Assembly (NCBI RefSeq): GCF_018127745.1
Contig: NZ_CP072333.1
Coordinates: forward strand, 868,001-932,000
From: Porphyromonas sp. oral taxon 275
Lineage (GTDB): Bacteria; Bacteroidota; Bacteroidia; Bacteroidales; Porphyromonadaceae
DNA: 64,000 nucleotides
Direction: 5' to 3'
The notes under the pieces were generated by a model that saw only the letters and a list, made by a program, of their open reading frames with translations, ran no database searches and was not told where the DNA came from. Made by a program: the position numbers and the translations under genes. Position 1 is the stretch's first letter, and every line of letters starts with the position of its first letter. Shown here piece after piece: positions 46,344 through 55,167 of this stretch.

Positions 46344-47348
46344 ATGATAGAAGGACAAGAAACAAAGGTGATGTCCGTGCGTGACGCCATCATCGAGGCT
46401 ATGAGCGAAGAGATGCGCCGTGAGGAGAACGTCTTCCTCATCGGTGAGGACGTCGGTGTCTATGGTGGTGACTTCGGTACCTCTGTAGGGATGCTGGAGG
46501 AGTTCGGTAGCGAGCGCGTCCGTGATACCCCCATCTCGGAGAATGCCATCTCGGGTGCTGCCGTAGGGGCAGCTCTGACGGGGATGCGCCCCATCGTGGA
46601 CGTGACCTTCATGGACTTCATTGTCTATATGATGGACAACATCGTCAACCAGGCTGCCAAGACGCGCTATATGTACGGTGGTAAGGGCTCGGTACCCGTA
46701 GTCTTCCGCTGTGCTGCTGGCTCGGGCCTTGGTTCGGCTGCTCAGCACTCGCAGAGCCTAGAGGCGTGGTTCTGCCACATCCCTGGCCTCAAGGTCGTAG
46801 CCCCTGGTACCCCTGCTGATGTCAAGGGTATCCTCAAGGCTGCCATCCGTGATAACAATCCCGTGATCTTCCTTGAGTACAAGGCTCAGTACAACATGAA
46901 GGGCGAGGTACCTACCGACCCCGACTTCGTACTGCCCATCGGCAAGGCTGACCTCAAGCGTACGGGTAAGGACGTGACCGTCGTCACCTACGGCCGTATG
47001 CTGGAGCGTGTCCTCAAGGCTGCCGATATGGCCCTGGAGAAGGGCATCGAGGTTGAGGTCGTCGACCTGATGACGCTCATGCCGCTGGACAAGGAGGCGA
47101 TCATCAACTCCGTGAAGAAGACGGGCCGCGTGCTGCTGGTCAATGATGCGCACAAGACGGGCGGCTTCCTCGGCGAGATCGCAGCCGTGATCACCGAGAG
47201 CGATGCCTTCGACTACCTCGATAATCGCATCCTTCGCCTTGCAGCCGAGGATATCCCTACGCCTTACAACCACTCGCTGGAGGTCGCTATGCTCCCCGAT
47301 GCCAACCGCATCCTCGAGTACATCGAGCGCCTCTACACCAAGCGCTAG
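46344..47348 (+). CDS. pdhB: Pyruvate dehydrogenase E1 beta
   Basis: 334 residues. Partner of PdhA; holds part of the TPP site. Family text: IGEDVGVYGGDFGTSVGM near 34-51, DTPISENAISGAAVGAAL near 60-77, VEVVDLMTLMPLDKEAI near 235-251 and AHKTGGFLGEIAAVI near 267-281. It is 43 bases after pdhA. A long antisense frame across it is a shadow of biased codons. Confidence 0.92.
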   Translation: MIEGQETKVMSVRDAIIEAMSEEMRREENVFLIGEDVGVYGGDFGTSVGMLEEFGSERVRDTPISENAISGAAVGAALTGMRPIVDVTFMDFIVYMMDNIVNQAAKTRYMYGGKGSVPVVFRCAAGSGLGSAAQHSQSLEAWFCHIPGLKVVAPGTPADVKGILKAAIRDNNPVIFLEYKAQYNMKGEVPTDPDFVLPIGKADLKRTGKDVTVVTYGRMLERVLKAADMALEKGIEVEVVDLMTLMPLDKEAIINSVKKTGRVLLVNDAHKTGGFLGEIAAVITESDAFDYLDNRILRLAAEDIPTPYNHSLEVAMLPDANRILEYIERLYTKR

Positions 47349-47410
47349 TTCGCCAATCATGCAGATATCGTGTATAGCCCTCCCACACTGTGCGAGGGCT
47401 ATGCACCTTA

Positions 47411-48529
47411 ATGAATAATCTATATATGGGAAATGATAAACTAAGAGCCACACCTGCGGCTCGCTCACTGGCACACCGCATGGGGGTCGAGCTGAGCGAG
47501 ATCGTCGGCTCTGGCTTCAAGGGACGCATCCACGCTGAGGATGTAGCTGACTTCAGCTACGAGCAGGGTGGGGGGATCACGCCCCTAGCAAAGAAGATCG
47601 CAGAAGTCTTTGGTCTGGATACTTCCTCCATCAAGGGGACGGGCTTTCGTGGCAAGATCCGCCGTGCGGACGTCGCTGCGGCACTGGGTGATCGCTATAC
47701 GACCAACCTTGAGCAGATCATCGATCCCTTCACGGCTACTCCCTCTGCTGCTAAGGCTGCTCCTGCGGCTGCTGCGCCCAAGGCCGAGGCTCCCGCTGCT
47801 CCTGCAGCTGCGGCACCTGCAGCCCCCGAAGGTGGTGTCGAGATCGTACCGATGAATATGATGCGTCGCGTCATCGCCAAGCGCATGAGCGACAGCTACT
47901 TCTCCGCACCGACCTTCGTACTGAACTACGAGGTCGACATGTACGAGGCTACCAAGCTCCGCAAGCAGCTCCTCGAGCCCATCAAGGAGAAGACGGGGAA
48001 GAAGCTCACGGTCACGGACATCATCTCCATCGCCGTGGTGCGCACGCTGATGAATCATCCCTATATCAACGCTTCGCTCTCGCCCGACGGCTCTCAGATC
48101 GAGCTGCACCACTACGTCAACCTCGCTATGGCAGTAGGTATGGACGAGGGTCTGCTGGTGCCCGTAGTGCATGGCGCTGAGAAGCTCAGCCTCGTCGAAC
48201 TGATGCTCCGCCTCAAGGACATCACCGAGCGCGCCGTGGGCAAGAAGCTGACGCCCGCCGATCAGGAAGGCAGCACCTTCACCATCTCCAACCTCGGGAT
48301 GTACGGCGTCGAGTCCTTCACCTCGATCATCAACCAGCCTAACTCGGCCATCCTCTCCATCGCAGGTACGAAGGAAATGCCTGTCGTACGCAATGGCGAG
48401 GTCGTCGTCCGTCCGATCATGAAGATGAGCCTCACCTCCGACCACCGCGTCATCAATGGGCTGGCTGCGGCTAAGTTCATGCAGGAGCTCAAGGCTACAC
48501 TGGAGTCGCCACTGCCTCTCCTCGTTTAA
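47411..48529 (+). CDS. pdhC: Dihydrolipoyl acetyltransferase E2 lacking a lipoyl domain
   Basis: About 372 residues from ATG 47411 (a second ATG at 47426 is equally possible; positions below count from it). It begins directly with an E3/E1-binding domain (6-43, TPAARSLAHRMG...GSGFKGRI), then a second one (49-87, TPLAKKIAEVFG...GTGFRGKI), an Ala/Pro linker (105-136) and the catalytic acyltransferase domain (138-367). There is no lipoyl domain; only 62 bases separate it from pdhB. The active-site motif reads HRVING (His 340; Asn 344 where Asp is usual). The lipoyl domain is found on the next gene. Confidence 0.9.
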   Translation: MNNLYMGNDKLRATPAARSLAHRMGVELSEIVGSGFKGRIHAEDVADFSYEQGGGITPLAKKIAEVFGLDTSSIKGTGFRGKIRRADVAAALGDRYTTNLEQIIDPFTATPSAAKAAPAAAAPKAEAPAAPAAAAPAAPEGGVEIVPMNMMRRVIAKRMSDSYFSAPTFVLNYEVDMYEATKLRKQLLEPIKEKTGKKLTVTDIISIAVVRTLMNHPYINASLSPDGSQIELHHYVNLAMAVGMDEGLLVPVVHGAEKLSLVELMLRLKDITERAVGKKLTPADQEGSTFTISNLGMYGVESFTSIINQPNSAILSIAGTKEMPVVRNGEVVVRPIMKMSLTSDHRVINGLAAAKFMQELKATLESPLPLLV

Positions 48530-48569
48530 TCCCTCTCATACGAACCACAAAAGAAGATCCTAAATAGAT

Positions 48570-50291
48570 ATGGCAACAGAGATCATCATGCCCAAAACGG
48601 GCCTAGACATGACAGAAGGTGAGATCGTAAGCTGGCGCAAGAACGAGGGTGACCCCGTGCAGGCTGGTGAAGTCCTCCTAGAGATCATGACCGATAAGAC
48701 GAGCATGGAGCTCGAGGCAGAGGCCTCCGGCGTCCTGCTCAAGATCACCCACCAGGCAGGCGAGACCGTGCCCATCGCTGAGGTCATCGGCTATATCGGT
48801 GAGGCAGGCGAGAGCCTCGACACCGTCCCCTCCAAGGATGAGATCATCCCTGAGAAGAAGGAAGGCCCCGCACACGAAGGTGCTCCCCAGCCCCTCATCC
48901 ACCTCGACGGCTCCTATCACCTCTGCGTCATCGGTGGTGGCCCTGCTGGCTATGTAGCTGCTATCCGCGCTGCTCAGCTCGGTGCTAAGGTCGCTATCGT
49001 AGAGAAGGCTGAGTTCGGTGGTACCTGCCTCAATAAGGGCTGTATCCCTACCAAGACCTTCCTGCGCAACGCTGAGATCCTCGACGGGGTAGCTCAGGCA
49101 GCTGCTCGCGGGATCAACTTCGCTGACATGAGCTTCTCTGTCGACATGAAGAAGCTCGTCAAGTACAAGGATGGTGTCGTCAAGAAGCTCACCGGTGGAG
49201 TCTACTCGCTGCTCAAGAGCAATGGCGTAGAGGTCTTCCGCGGTGTCGGTAAGATCAATCGCGACAAGGACGTCGTCGTCGACGGTAAGGACATCATCAA
49301 GGCGGATAAGATCATCCTCGCTGGTGGCTCCAAGGTTGGCCGCATCAATATCCCAGGCATTGATCACCCCGCTGTACTGACCAGCGATGACATCCTCAGC
49401 CTCGAGGAGCGTCCTGAGAGCCTAGTCGTCATCGGTGGCGGTGTCATCGGTGTCGAGATGGCCGAGGCTCTGGTCTCGCTCGGGACGAAGGTCACCATCA
49501 TCGAGATGGCAGACTACATCATCCCTGCTCTGGACAAGGAAGTATCGCAGACGCTACGCGGCGAACTCGAGAAGCGCGGCGTGACGATCATCACCGGTGC
49601 CGCCATCGACAAGATCGAGGACCGCTCGGGCAAGCTCGCTGCTATCCTAAAGGATGGCCGTGCGATCGAGGGTGAGAAGGCGCTGCTCTCCATCGGTCGT
49701 GTGCCCGACCTCGAGGGTGTCGGCGAGATCGAGTTCGAGATCGAGCGTGGTCGCATCAAGGTCGACAAGTATATGGAGACGAGCGTCAAGGGTATCTATG
49801 CTCCTGGTGACGTCAACGGTCTGAAGATGCTTGCCCACACGGCCTTCCGCATGGGTGAGGTCGCTGCTGAGAACGCGCTGCACGGCAACGAGCGCGAGCT
49901 GAAGATGCTCTCCGCTCCCTCCGTTGTCTACACGCGTCCCGAGGTAGCTACCGTCGGTCTGACCGAAGATCAGGCTCGCGAGCACTACGGTGATATCCGT
50001 GTCGGTAAGTTCCCCTTCGTGGCCAACGGCCGTGCCCTCGCCTCTGGTGAGACCGAAGGCTTCGTCAAGGTCATCCTCGACAACAAATATGGCGAGATCC
50101 TTGGGATCCACATCATCGGCGCTATGGCTGCCGAGATGATCAGCCAGGCTTCGCTCATCATGGAGATGGAGGCTACTGCAGAGGAGGTCATCGCTACGAT
50201 CTACGGTCACCCCACCTATTCGGAAGCCCTCTACGAAGCGATTGCTGACGCTCTTGGTCTGGCTATTCACCTGCCTGCCAAGAAGAAGTAG
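48570..50291 (+). CDS. lpd: Lipoyl domain-dihydrolipoyl dehydrogenase (E3) fusion
   Basis: 573 residues. N-terminal lipoyl domain (about 1-80) with the lipoylated Lys 43 in the MTDKTS loop, a short charged linker (88-112), then a full flavoprotein disulfide reductase: FAD site GGGPAG 122-127, redox Cys 153 and Cys 158 (GGTCLNKGC), NAD site GGGVIGVEMAE, and C-terminal interface HIIGAMAAEMI...HPTYSEAL. It reoxidises dihydrolipoamide with NAD. Carries the only lipoyl domain of the operon. 40 bases after pdhC, terminator after. Confidence 0.95.
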   Translation: MATEIIMPKTGLDMTEGEIVSWRKNEGDPVQAGEVLLEIMTDKTSMELEAEASGVLLKITHQAGETVPIAEVIGYIGEAGESLDTVPSKDEIIPEKKEGPAHEGAPQPLIHLDGSYHLCVIGGGPAGYVAAIRAAQLGAKVAIVEKAEFGGTCLNKGCIPTKTFLRNAEILDGVAQAAARGINFADMSFSVDMKKLVKYKDGVVKKLTGGVYSLLKSNGVEVFRGVGKINRDKDVVVDGKDIIKADKIILAGGSKVGRINIPGIDHPAVLTSDDILSLEERPESLVVIGGGVIGVEMAEALVSLGTKVTIIEMADYIIPALDKEVSQTLRGELEKRGVTIITGAAIDKIEDRSGKLAAILKDGRAIEGEKALLSIGRVPDLEGVGEIEFEIERGRIKVDKYMETSVKGIYAPGDVNGLKMLAHTAFRMGEVAAENALHGNERELKMLSAPSVVYTRPEVATVGLTEDQAREHYGDIRVGKFPFVANGRALASGETEGFVKVILDNKYGEILGIHIIGAMAAEMISQASLIMEMEATAEEVIATIYGHPTYSEALYEAIADALGLAIHLPAKKK

Positions 50292-50317
50292 GCTTCGCCT
50301 AGTTTCCACTTACGACG

Positions 50318-50359
50318 GCCGCCCGATCTACTCCAGCAGTAGGTCGGGCGGCTGCTTTT
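50318..50359 (+). terminator. Terminator of the pdh operon
   Basis: Stem GCCGCCCGA/TCGGGCGGC extended by CTACT/AGTAG, then CTTTT, 26 bases after lpd. Confidence 0.8.
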
Positions 50360-50498
50360 ATGCTCGCTTCCTTTGTGGGGCGCCTTCGCTCAGCCTCAGA
50401 TGCCAGCTAGGGCCCAAACCTTCCTCCGCTGCTTATGATTTGCTCTAAGCTAAGGGAAGAAGATAGCCCAGCAGTTCACGAGCATAGGAATAGGGCTT

Positions 50499-50582
50499 CT
50501 AAGGGATATCAGTGGGGGCGCTGAGGGACGTCCCTCACGAGCGTGCGGGCTATCAGTCAGGAGGCCGAGGGATATCCCCCGT
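50499..50582. repeat. Four-unit 22-bp palindrome array G
   Basis: Cores at 50505 (GATATC), 50527 (GACGTC), 50549 (GCTATC) and 50571 (GATATC), exact 22-bp steps. In the convergent gap 50292-50821, flanked by terminators on both sides, so it is unlikely to belong to either transcript. Confidence 0.9.
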
Positions 50583-50758
50583 GGAGCTTGCAGCAGGGCT
50601 TCCCTATGGAGGAGTCCTTGGCAGAGCGCTGCGCACTCATGCTAAGTCTAAGCCCTTCAAGAGGCTTAGGGCAAGCTCCCTTAGCAGGAAGAGAAACAAT
50701 AGGAGCCTGTTACACCTAGGTCGAAAGGTAAAGGAGACGAAGCCCGTAGCGTAAAAAA

Positions 50759-50795
50759 ACAAAGCCCCGAGCAGTATCAGTGCTCGGGGCTTTGT
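50759..50795 (-). terminator. Terminator after batE
   Basis: 15-bp perfect stem ACAAAGCCCCGAGCA (50759-50773) against 50781-50795 with a 7-base loop, then a T7 run on the minus strand. Marks the end of the long ftsY-to-batE run. Confidence 0.88.
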
Positions 50796-50821
50796 CTTTA
50801 GGGAAATAGGGTGGAGCGGCT

Positions 50822-51616
50822 CTAGGGCAAGGCAGGACGCGGGACTACGTACTCTAGACTGACATTCGGGATCCAGCCATGACGTCCATCGGGCAGGGTG
50901 ATAGGAATGCGCTGGAGGGCTGTAGAAGGCTCACCCTTGATGCGAATGAGCGTACCCTCATGCAGGCTAAAGAGCGCCTCGGCATCCGCGTCTCCCGAGG
51001 CAAATACCGAGATCTCGGGATGGATAATGACCGCTCGATGGCGAGCCTCGTGCTGCTCGTGCACCCAGTGAAGGATGAGGGCCAGCGTGAAGAGGCTCAG
51101 GGCAAGCGAGCCCAGCCCCGTGTAGAAGCTCCAGCGGCGAGCGCTGCGCCGCCTCACGAGGAAGAAGCGCACGAAGGCTGCCGCTGCCAGTGCGAAGAGC
51201 AGCAGGCTGAGGGCTATCAGTAGGGGCAGGGGTAGGGTATAGGCCATCTGCTCCCCAGTACGCTCTACCCAGCCTTTGCCGTCGGCCAGGCGGTCAATGC
51301 TCTTGGCTCGGATGAGCTGACGATTGGCCTGGGCTGCTTCGTCTCTGGGATCAAGCTGTAGGCTACGCTCTATATAGAGGCGTGCGTGCCCTAGATCCCC
51401 CAGCTGATAGTAGCAGGAGGCTAGATTATAGTAGATGCCAGCACGTGGCCCCTCCTGCTGGAGAAGTTGCTCGTAGCGAGTGATGGCTTGCTTGTAGTCC
51501 TTGCCTTCGTAGAGGCTGGCTGCCTGCTCCCAGGGCTTAGCCTCGGAGGCAGCAGCCGTGACGCTGCCCACCGAGAGGGTCAGGGCAAGCAGGAAAGCGT
51601 GAAGTCGCTGTGTCAT
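50822..51616 (-). CDS. batE: BatE-like TPR/SH3 protein
   Basis: 264 residues. Signal peptide (1-23), two or three TPR units (about 28-105; YYNLASCYYQLGDLGHARLYIERSL), two membrane segments (about 128-152 and 162-183) and a C-terminal SH3-like domain (195-258) ending PDGRHGWIPNVSLEYV. This is the domain order of BatE, the last gene of the Bacteroidota aerotolerance operon. Function in the complex unknown. It starts 11 bases after batD. Confidence 0.85.
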   Translation of the reverse strand: MTQRLHAFLLALTLSVGSVTAAASEAKPWEQAASLYEGKDYKQAITRYEQLLQQEGPRAGIYYNLASCYYQLGDLGHARLYIERSLQLDPRDEAAQANRQLIRAKSIDRLADGKGWVERTGEQMAYTLPLPLLIALSLLLFALAAAAFVRFFLVRRRSARRWSFYTGLGSLALSLFTLALILHWVHEQHEARHRAVIIHPEISVFASGDADAEALFSLHEGTLIRIKGEPSTALQRIPITLPDGRHGWIPNVSLEYVVPRPALP

Positions 51617-51627
51617 GAGTGAGATCT

Positions 51628-53406
51628 CTATCGGCTGAGGTGATGACTATCCATATGACTGATGAGGCGTGCCGTATCGTCATAGAGCTGCTGCATATCG
51701 CCCTCCTGGGCTGGTGCGTAGCGGGCGAAGTCTGCCGCGTCAAGTAGGTCGGTGATCTGCGTGATCAGTTCGTCAGGCAGCTGACGCTCGCGTAGCAGCT
51801 CGGAGATGCTGCTGCGGCTAAGCTCGGAGAGGGGCAGACGGAGCTTATCTCCGAGGTAGCCCCACAAGGCCTTGGTCAGCTCTTCGTAGAAGGCTTCACG
51901 CTTCCCAGCTGTAAGAAGCTCGTGCGCCGTACGCAGGCGACGCGTCGCGACCTTGCTTGCCTTGCTCGCACGATAGCCTACGCTGTCAGCCAGCAGCGCC
52001 CGATGTCGGCGCAGCAGGACGTAGCTGAGGAGTGCAGCCAAAGCGATAAAGACGAAGGAGAGGTAGTAGACGAAGCTCTGCACGAAGCCGAGGCCACGGA
52101 TGGCACGGGCTCCCAGCTCTTGCTTGAGCGGCGCGAGGCTGAGGAGCTGCTGATCGGCGCTGACGACTTCATCCTGGGGGGCATTCTTCCCCTGGGCTAT
52201 ATCGAGGCGGAATGATTGGCTGCGGATCGTCTCGTAGCGCTGCGTCTGCGGGTTGAAGTAGCTGAAGCTGACGGCCGGGATCGTCACGATCCCGACGCGC
52301 TTGGGGATGGCATAGTAGTCGATCACCTTATGCCCCTGGACATTGTTCGCCCCGACCTTCTGCTCGTAGCTCTCCTTAGGGTCATAGACCTCGAAGGTAT
52401 CGGGGAACTTGACCTCGGGGGCCTTCGCGAGCTTTAGGTTGCCTTGCCCCTGCAGGGTGATGCGTAGGGTGAGCGCCTCATTGGTCTTGAGCTTCTTGCT
52501 CAGGAGCTCAGCCTTCATCGTGAAGGCTCCCACAGCTCCAGAGAAGTCTGCGGGGCGGCCTTCAGTAGGGAGCGGCTTGACCGAGATCGTCACGGGAGCG
52601 GAGCTGACCGTGCGCTCCATGACGCTGGTAGCCCCAATGAAGAAGTCATCTTCGTCCTGAGCCATAGGTGCTGGGACACGCAGCCCAATCTCGCTGGCAG
52701 GGATGGTCAGCTGACCACTGCGCTGGGGGAAGAGTACTTCTTGACGCATGACGACGGTACGCCAGTTGCGCCCTTGATAGCTCTCGAGGACAAGCTGTCG
52801 GCGTCCATCATCGGGCTCCATCTGTGAGAAGAAGCCCTCGTACTCGGGGGCCTTGAGCGAAGCGATCTCGAACTCCGTGGAGGCATACAGCTTGTACTGC
52901 ATCGGGATGGCCTCCTGCTCGTAGACCGAGCTGCGCCCAGGGATAGCGCGGTAGAGGTAGTGCCCTACGCTGCTGGCCTGGGCAGACTGCTGCCCAGGCT
53001 CCCCTGGGAGGACCTTGATACTGGCCCCGCGTACCTGGACTTGGCGTCCTCCCACAACGGCCGTCGTGGGGGCGATGGAGACTGTACCTACCTTATCGGC
53101 CAGGAGGGTATAGGTAAGCTGCGTGGAGACCGAGCTGGTGGTCCTACCATTGACGCTGCTGAAGGAGCTGGAGGTCTGACGCGCTGGGCCGTAGAGGAGA
53201 TTGAGGCCCGTGAGCTTGGGGGCATCGAGGCGCTCGAGCTCAGCCGAGCCCTGCAAAAGATATACGAGCTGAAAGGGGCGTCCCTTGATAACAGTCGCTG
53301 GCACCTCGACCTTGATGGTCTGAGCTGCCAGGGAGACTAAACCTAGGAAGGTCGCCGCACCAAGTAGGGACGTACGGCGGAGAGGCGTGCGAGATATACT
53401 TACCAT
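51628..53406 (-). CDS. batD: BatD-like envelope protein
   Basis: 592 residues. Signal peptide (about 10-30), a long beta-rich periplasmic region typical of BatD (IKVEVPATVIKGRPFQLVYLLQG near 31-53; ITISVKPLPTEGRPADFSGAVG near 270-290), one membrane segment (about 440-465, SFVYYLSFVFIALAALLSYVLL) and a helical cytosolic tail. Overlaps the end of batC by 7 bases. Exact role in the Bat complex not established. Confidence 0.88.
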   Translation of the reverse strand: MVSISRTPLRRTSLLGAATFLGLVSLAAQTIKVEVPATVIKGRPFQLVYLLQGSAELERLDAPKLTGLNLLYGPARQTSSSFSSVNGRTTSSVSTQLTYTLLADKVGTVSIAPTTAVVGGRQVQVRGASIKVLPGEPGQQSAQASSVGHYLYRAIPGRSSVYEQEAIPMQYKLYASTEFEIASLKAPEYEGFFSQMEPDDGRRQLVLESYQGRNWRTVVMRQEVLFPQRSGQLTIPASEIGLRVPAPMAQDEDDFFIGATSVMERTVSSAPVTISVKPLPTEGRPADFSGAVGAFTMKAELLSKKLKTNEALTLRITLQGQGNLKLAKAPEVKFPDTFEVYDPKESYEQKVGANNVQGHKVIDYYAIPKRVGIVTIPAVSFSYFNPQTQRYETIRSQSFRLDIAQGKNAPQDEVVSADQQLLSLAPLKQELGARAIRGLGFVQSFVYYLSFVFIALAALLSYVLLRRHRALLADSVGYRASKASKVATRRLRTAHELLTAGKREAFYEELTKALWGYLGDKLRLPLSELSRSSISELLRERQLPDELITQITDLLDAADFARYAPAQEGDMQQLYDDTARLISHMDSHHLSR

Positions 53407-54143
53407 CGCTTCTTGTTCTTGTTGCTATTCTGACTCTGCTCTTCCCGCTGGCGCTGCTCTACGCGTCGGCGTGTCTTCTCGTCGTCGGAGCGGAAGGAGT
53501 TGAGGAGCTGCTCGGCTTGCTCCTTGGACATCTGTCCAGGGCGAGGCTCAGCGGGCTTCCCGCCCTGCTGCTTGTCGTCCTGCTTCTGCTGAGCGTTCTG
53601 CTGCTGGTCCTGCTTCTTCGGATCCTGCTTGTCCTTCTGCTTGTCTTGCTGTTGCTGTTGCTGGTCCTGCTTATTCTGCTGCTGCTTGTTATCCTTCTGC
53701 TGCTCCTGCTGCTTGAGGAGACGCTGCGCTAGGACTAGATTGTAGCGCGTGCCCTCGTTCTGAGGGTTGCGGATCAGCGACTCCTCATAGGCCTCGACGG
53801 CCGCACGGTAGTCCTTCTGCTTCATCGCTACGTTGCCGAGATTGTGTAGGACGTCGGCCTGATGACGCTGAGGGAGCTGCGCAGACCCCGCCAGACGCTC
53901 GAGGTAGCTCTTGGCCTGATCATAGTGCCCCTCCTGATAGGCGGAGTTAGCCAGGCCGAAGTTAGCCTTAGCATAGAGGCTGTCCTTGAGCAGAGCGCGT
54001 CGATATTCGGCTGAGGCAGCGGCATAGTTCCCCTTCTTGTAGAGCTTGCCCGCACGGCGGATATCGCTCTTGATCCACTGGGCCGAGCTGCTGCCATAGG
54101 TGAAGGCAGTGAGGCAAAGGATATAGATGAGCTTACTTCTCAT
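53400..54143 (-). CDS. batC: BatC-like TPR protein with Gln/Lys-rich tail
   Basis: 247 residues. Signal peptide (1-20, ending SSSAQ), TPR units (about 25-125) and then about 60 residues of almost pure Q/K/D (from DNA about 53560-53720), ending with a short basic tail. Start at MRSKLIYILC, overlapping batB by 11 bases; the frame to 54281 only shadows batB. The low-complexity tail may vary in length among strains. Confidence 0.88.
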   Translation of the reverse strand: MRSKLIYILCLTAFTYGSSSAQWIKSDIRRAGKLYKKGNYAAASAEYRRALLKDSLYAKANFGLANSAYQEGHYDQAKSYLERLAGSAQLPQRHQADVLHNLGNVAMKQKDYRAAVEAYEESLIRNPQNEGTRYNLVLAQRLLKQQEQQKDNKQQQNKQDQQQQQQDKQKDKQDPKKQDQQQNAQQKQDDKQQGGKPAEPRPGQMSKEQAEQLLNSFRSDDEKTRRRVEQRQREEQSQNSNKNKKRW

Positions 54144-55164
54144 GACCGAAGATGTTGTAGCGGATGAGGAACTTGTTGCGGCGTCCCATAATGCCGAACT
54201 CCAGGACGAGGAGCACGAAGGCTGCCCACAGCCACGACTCGTAGTCCTCGATGGCGCTGCTATCGGAGCCCCCCGAGACACTGCCCTTAGGTAGCTCGTC
54301 GAGCTGCTTCTTCAGCTCCTTCACGACACTCGCCTGTGAGGCTGAGCTGACGAAGACGCCTTCGCCCGCCGAGGCCAGCGACTGGCACATCTCGGGATTG
54401 AAGCGCGTGACGACCATGTTGCCCGTCTCATCGGTCAGGGGTCCTCCGCTCGTGGGGATATTGCCCCCCTCGCTGGTGCCGACCCCCACTACATTGATGC
54501 GGATGCCAGCAGCCTTAGCCGCCTTGGCCGCCTCGAGGGCATTGTCCTCGAAGTCCTCACCGTCTGTCAGTACGATGATGGCCTTCCCTAGGTCCTTGCG
54601 GTCAGAGAAGGACTGACGAGCGAGGTCGATCGCTGCGCCGATGGCCGTACCTTGGTCGGAGATCATGTTCGGGGAGATGTCCCCGAGGAACTCCTGGGCG
54701 GTGCTTAGGTCGGTGGTGATGGGGAGCTGGACGAAGGAGCTACCAGCAAAGACGATGAGCCCCACGCGGTCGCTCTTCATCTCGTCGAGCAGCTTGGATA
54801 TTGTCCGCTTGGCGAACTCAAGTCTATTCGGGGCAATGTCTTCGCAGAGCATCGAGTTGGAGATGTCGAGGCAGATCATTGCCTCGATCCCCTTGTTGTC
54901 CTCGCTAGCACCCGCAGTACGGCCTGCGATCTGAGGACGTGCCAGCACGATGAGCAGTAGTGCCCCAGCCAGGAGGATCATCAGGTCCCTCAGGAGCAGC
55001 TTGCGTCCCGTAGCCAGCGGCATGATGAGCTGCTGCATCTCAGGGCTAGCATAGCGGGCCAGCTGCCTGCGACGCTGGAAGAAGCGCCACACAGCCCAGC
55101 CCAGAAGGGGCAGGAGCCCCAGGAGGAAGCTGAGATACTCGGGGGACTGGAAGTGTATGTTCAT
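54133..55164 (-). CDS. batB: BatB von Willebrand A protein
   Basis: 343 residues. Two N-terminal membrane segments (about 8-28 and 58-76), a VWA domain (about 92-290) with the intact MIDAS motif D100-I-S102-N-S104, and a C-terminal membrane segment (about 311-330). The VWA face points to the periplasm and should bind protein partners. 3 bases after batA. Confidence 0.92.
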   Translation of the reverse strand: MNIHFQSPEYLSFLLGLLPLLGWAVWRFFQRRRQLARYASPEMQQLIMPLATGRKLLLRDLMILLAGALLLIVLARPQIAGRTAGASEDNKGIEAMICLDISNSMLCEDIAPNRLEFAKRTISKLLDEMKSDRVGLIVFAGSSFVQLPITTDLSTAQEFLGDISPNMISDQGTAIGAAIDLARQSFSDRKDLGKAIIVLTDGEDFEDNALEAAKAAKAAGIRINVVGVGTSEGGNIPTSGGPLTDETGNMVVTRFNPEMCQSLASAGEGVFVSSASQASVVKELKKQLDELPKGSVSGGSDSSAIEDYESWLWAAFVLLVLEFGIMGRRNKFLIRYNIFGHEK

Positions 55165-55167
55165 ACC

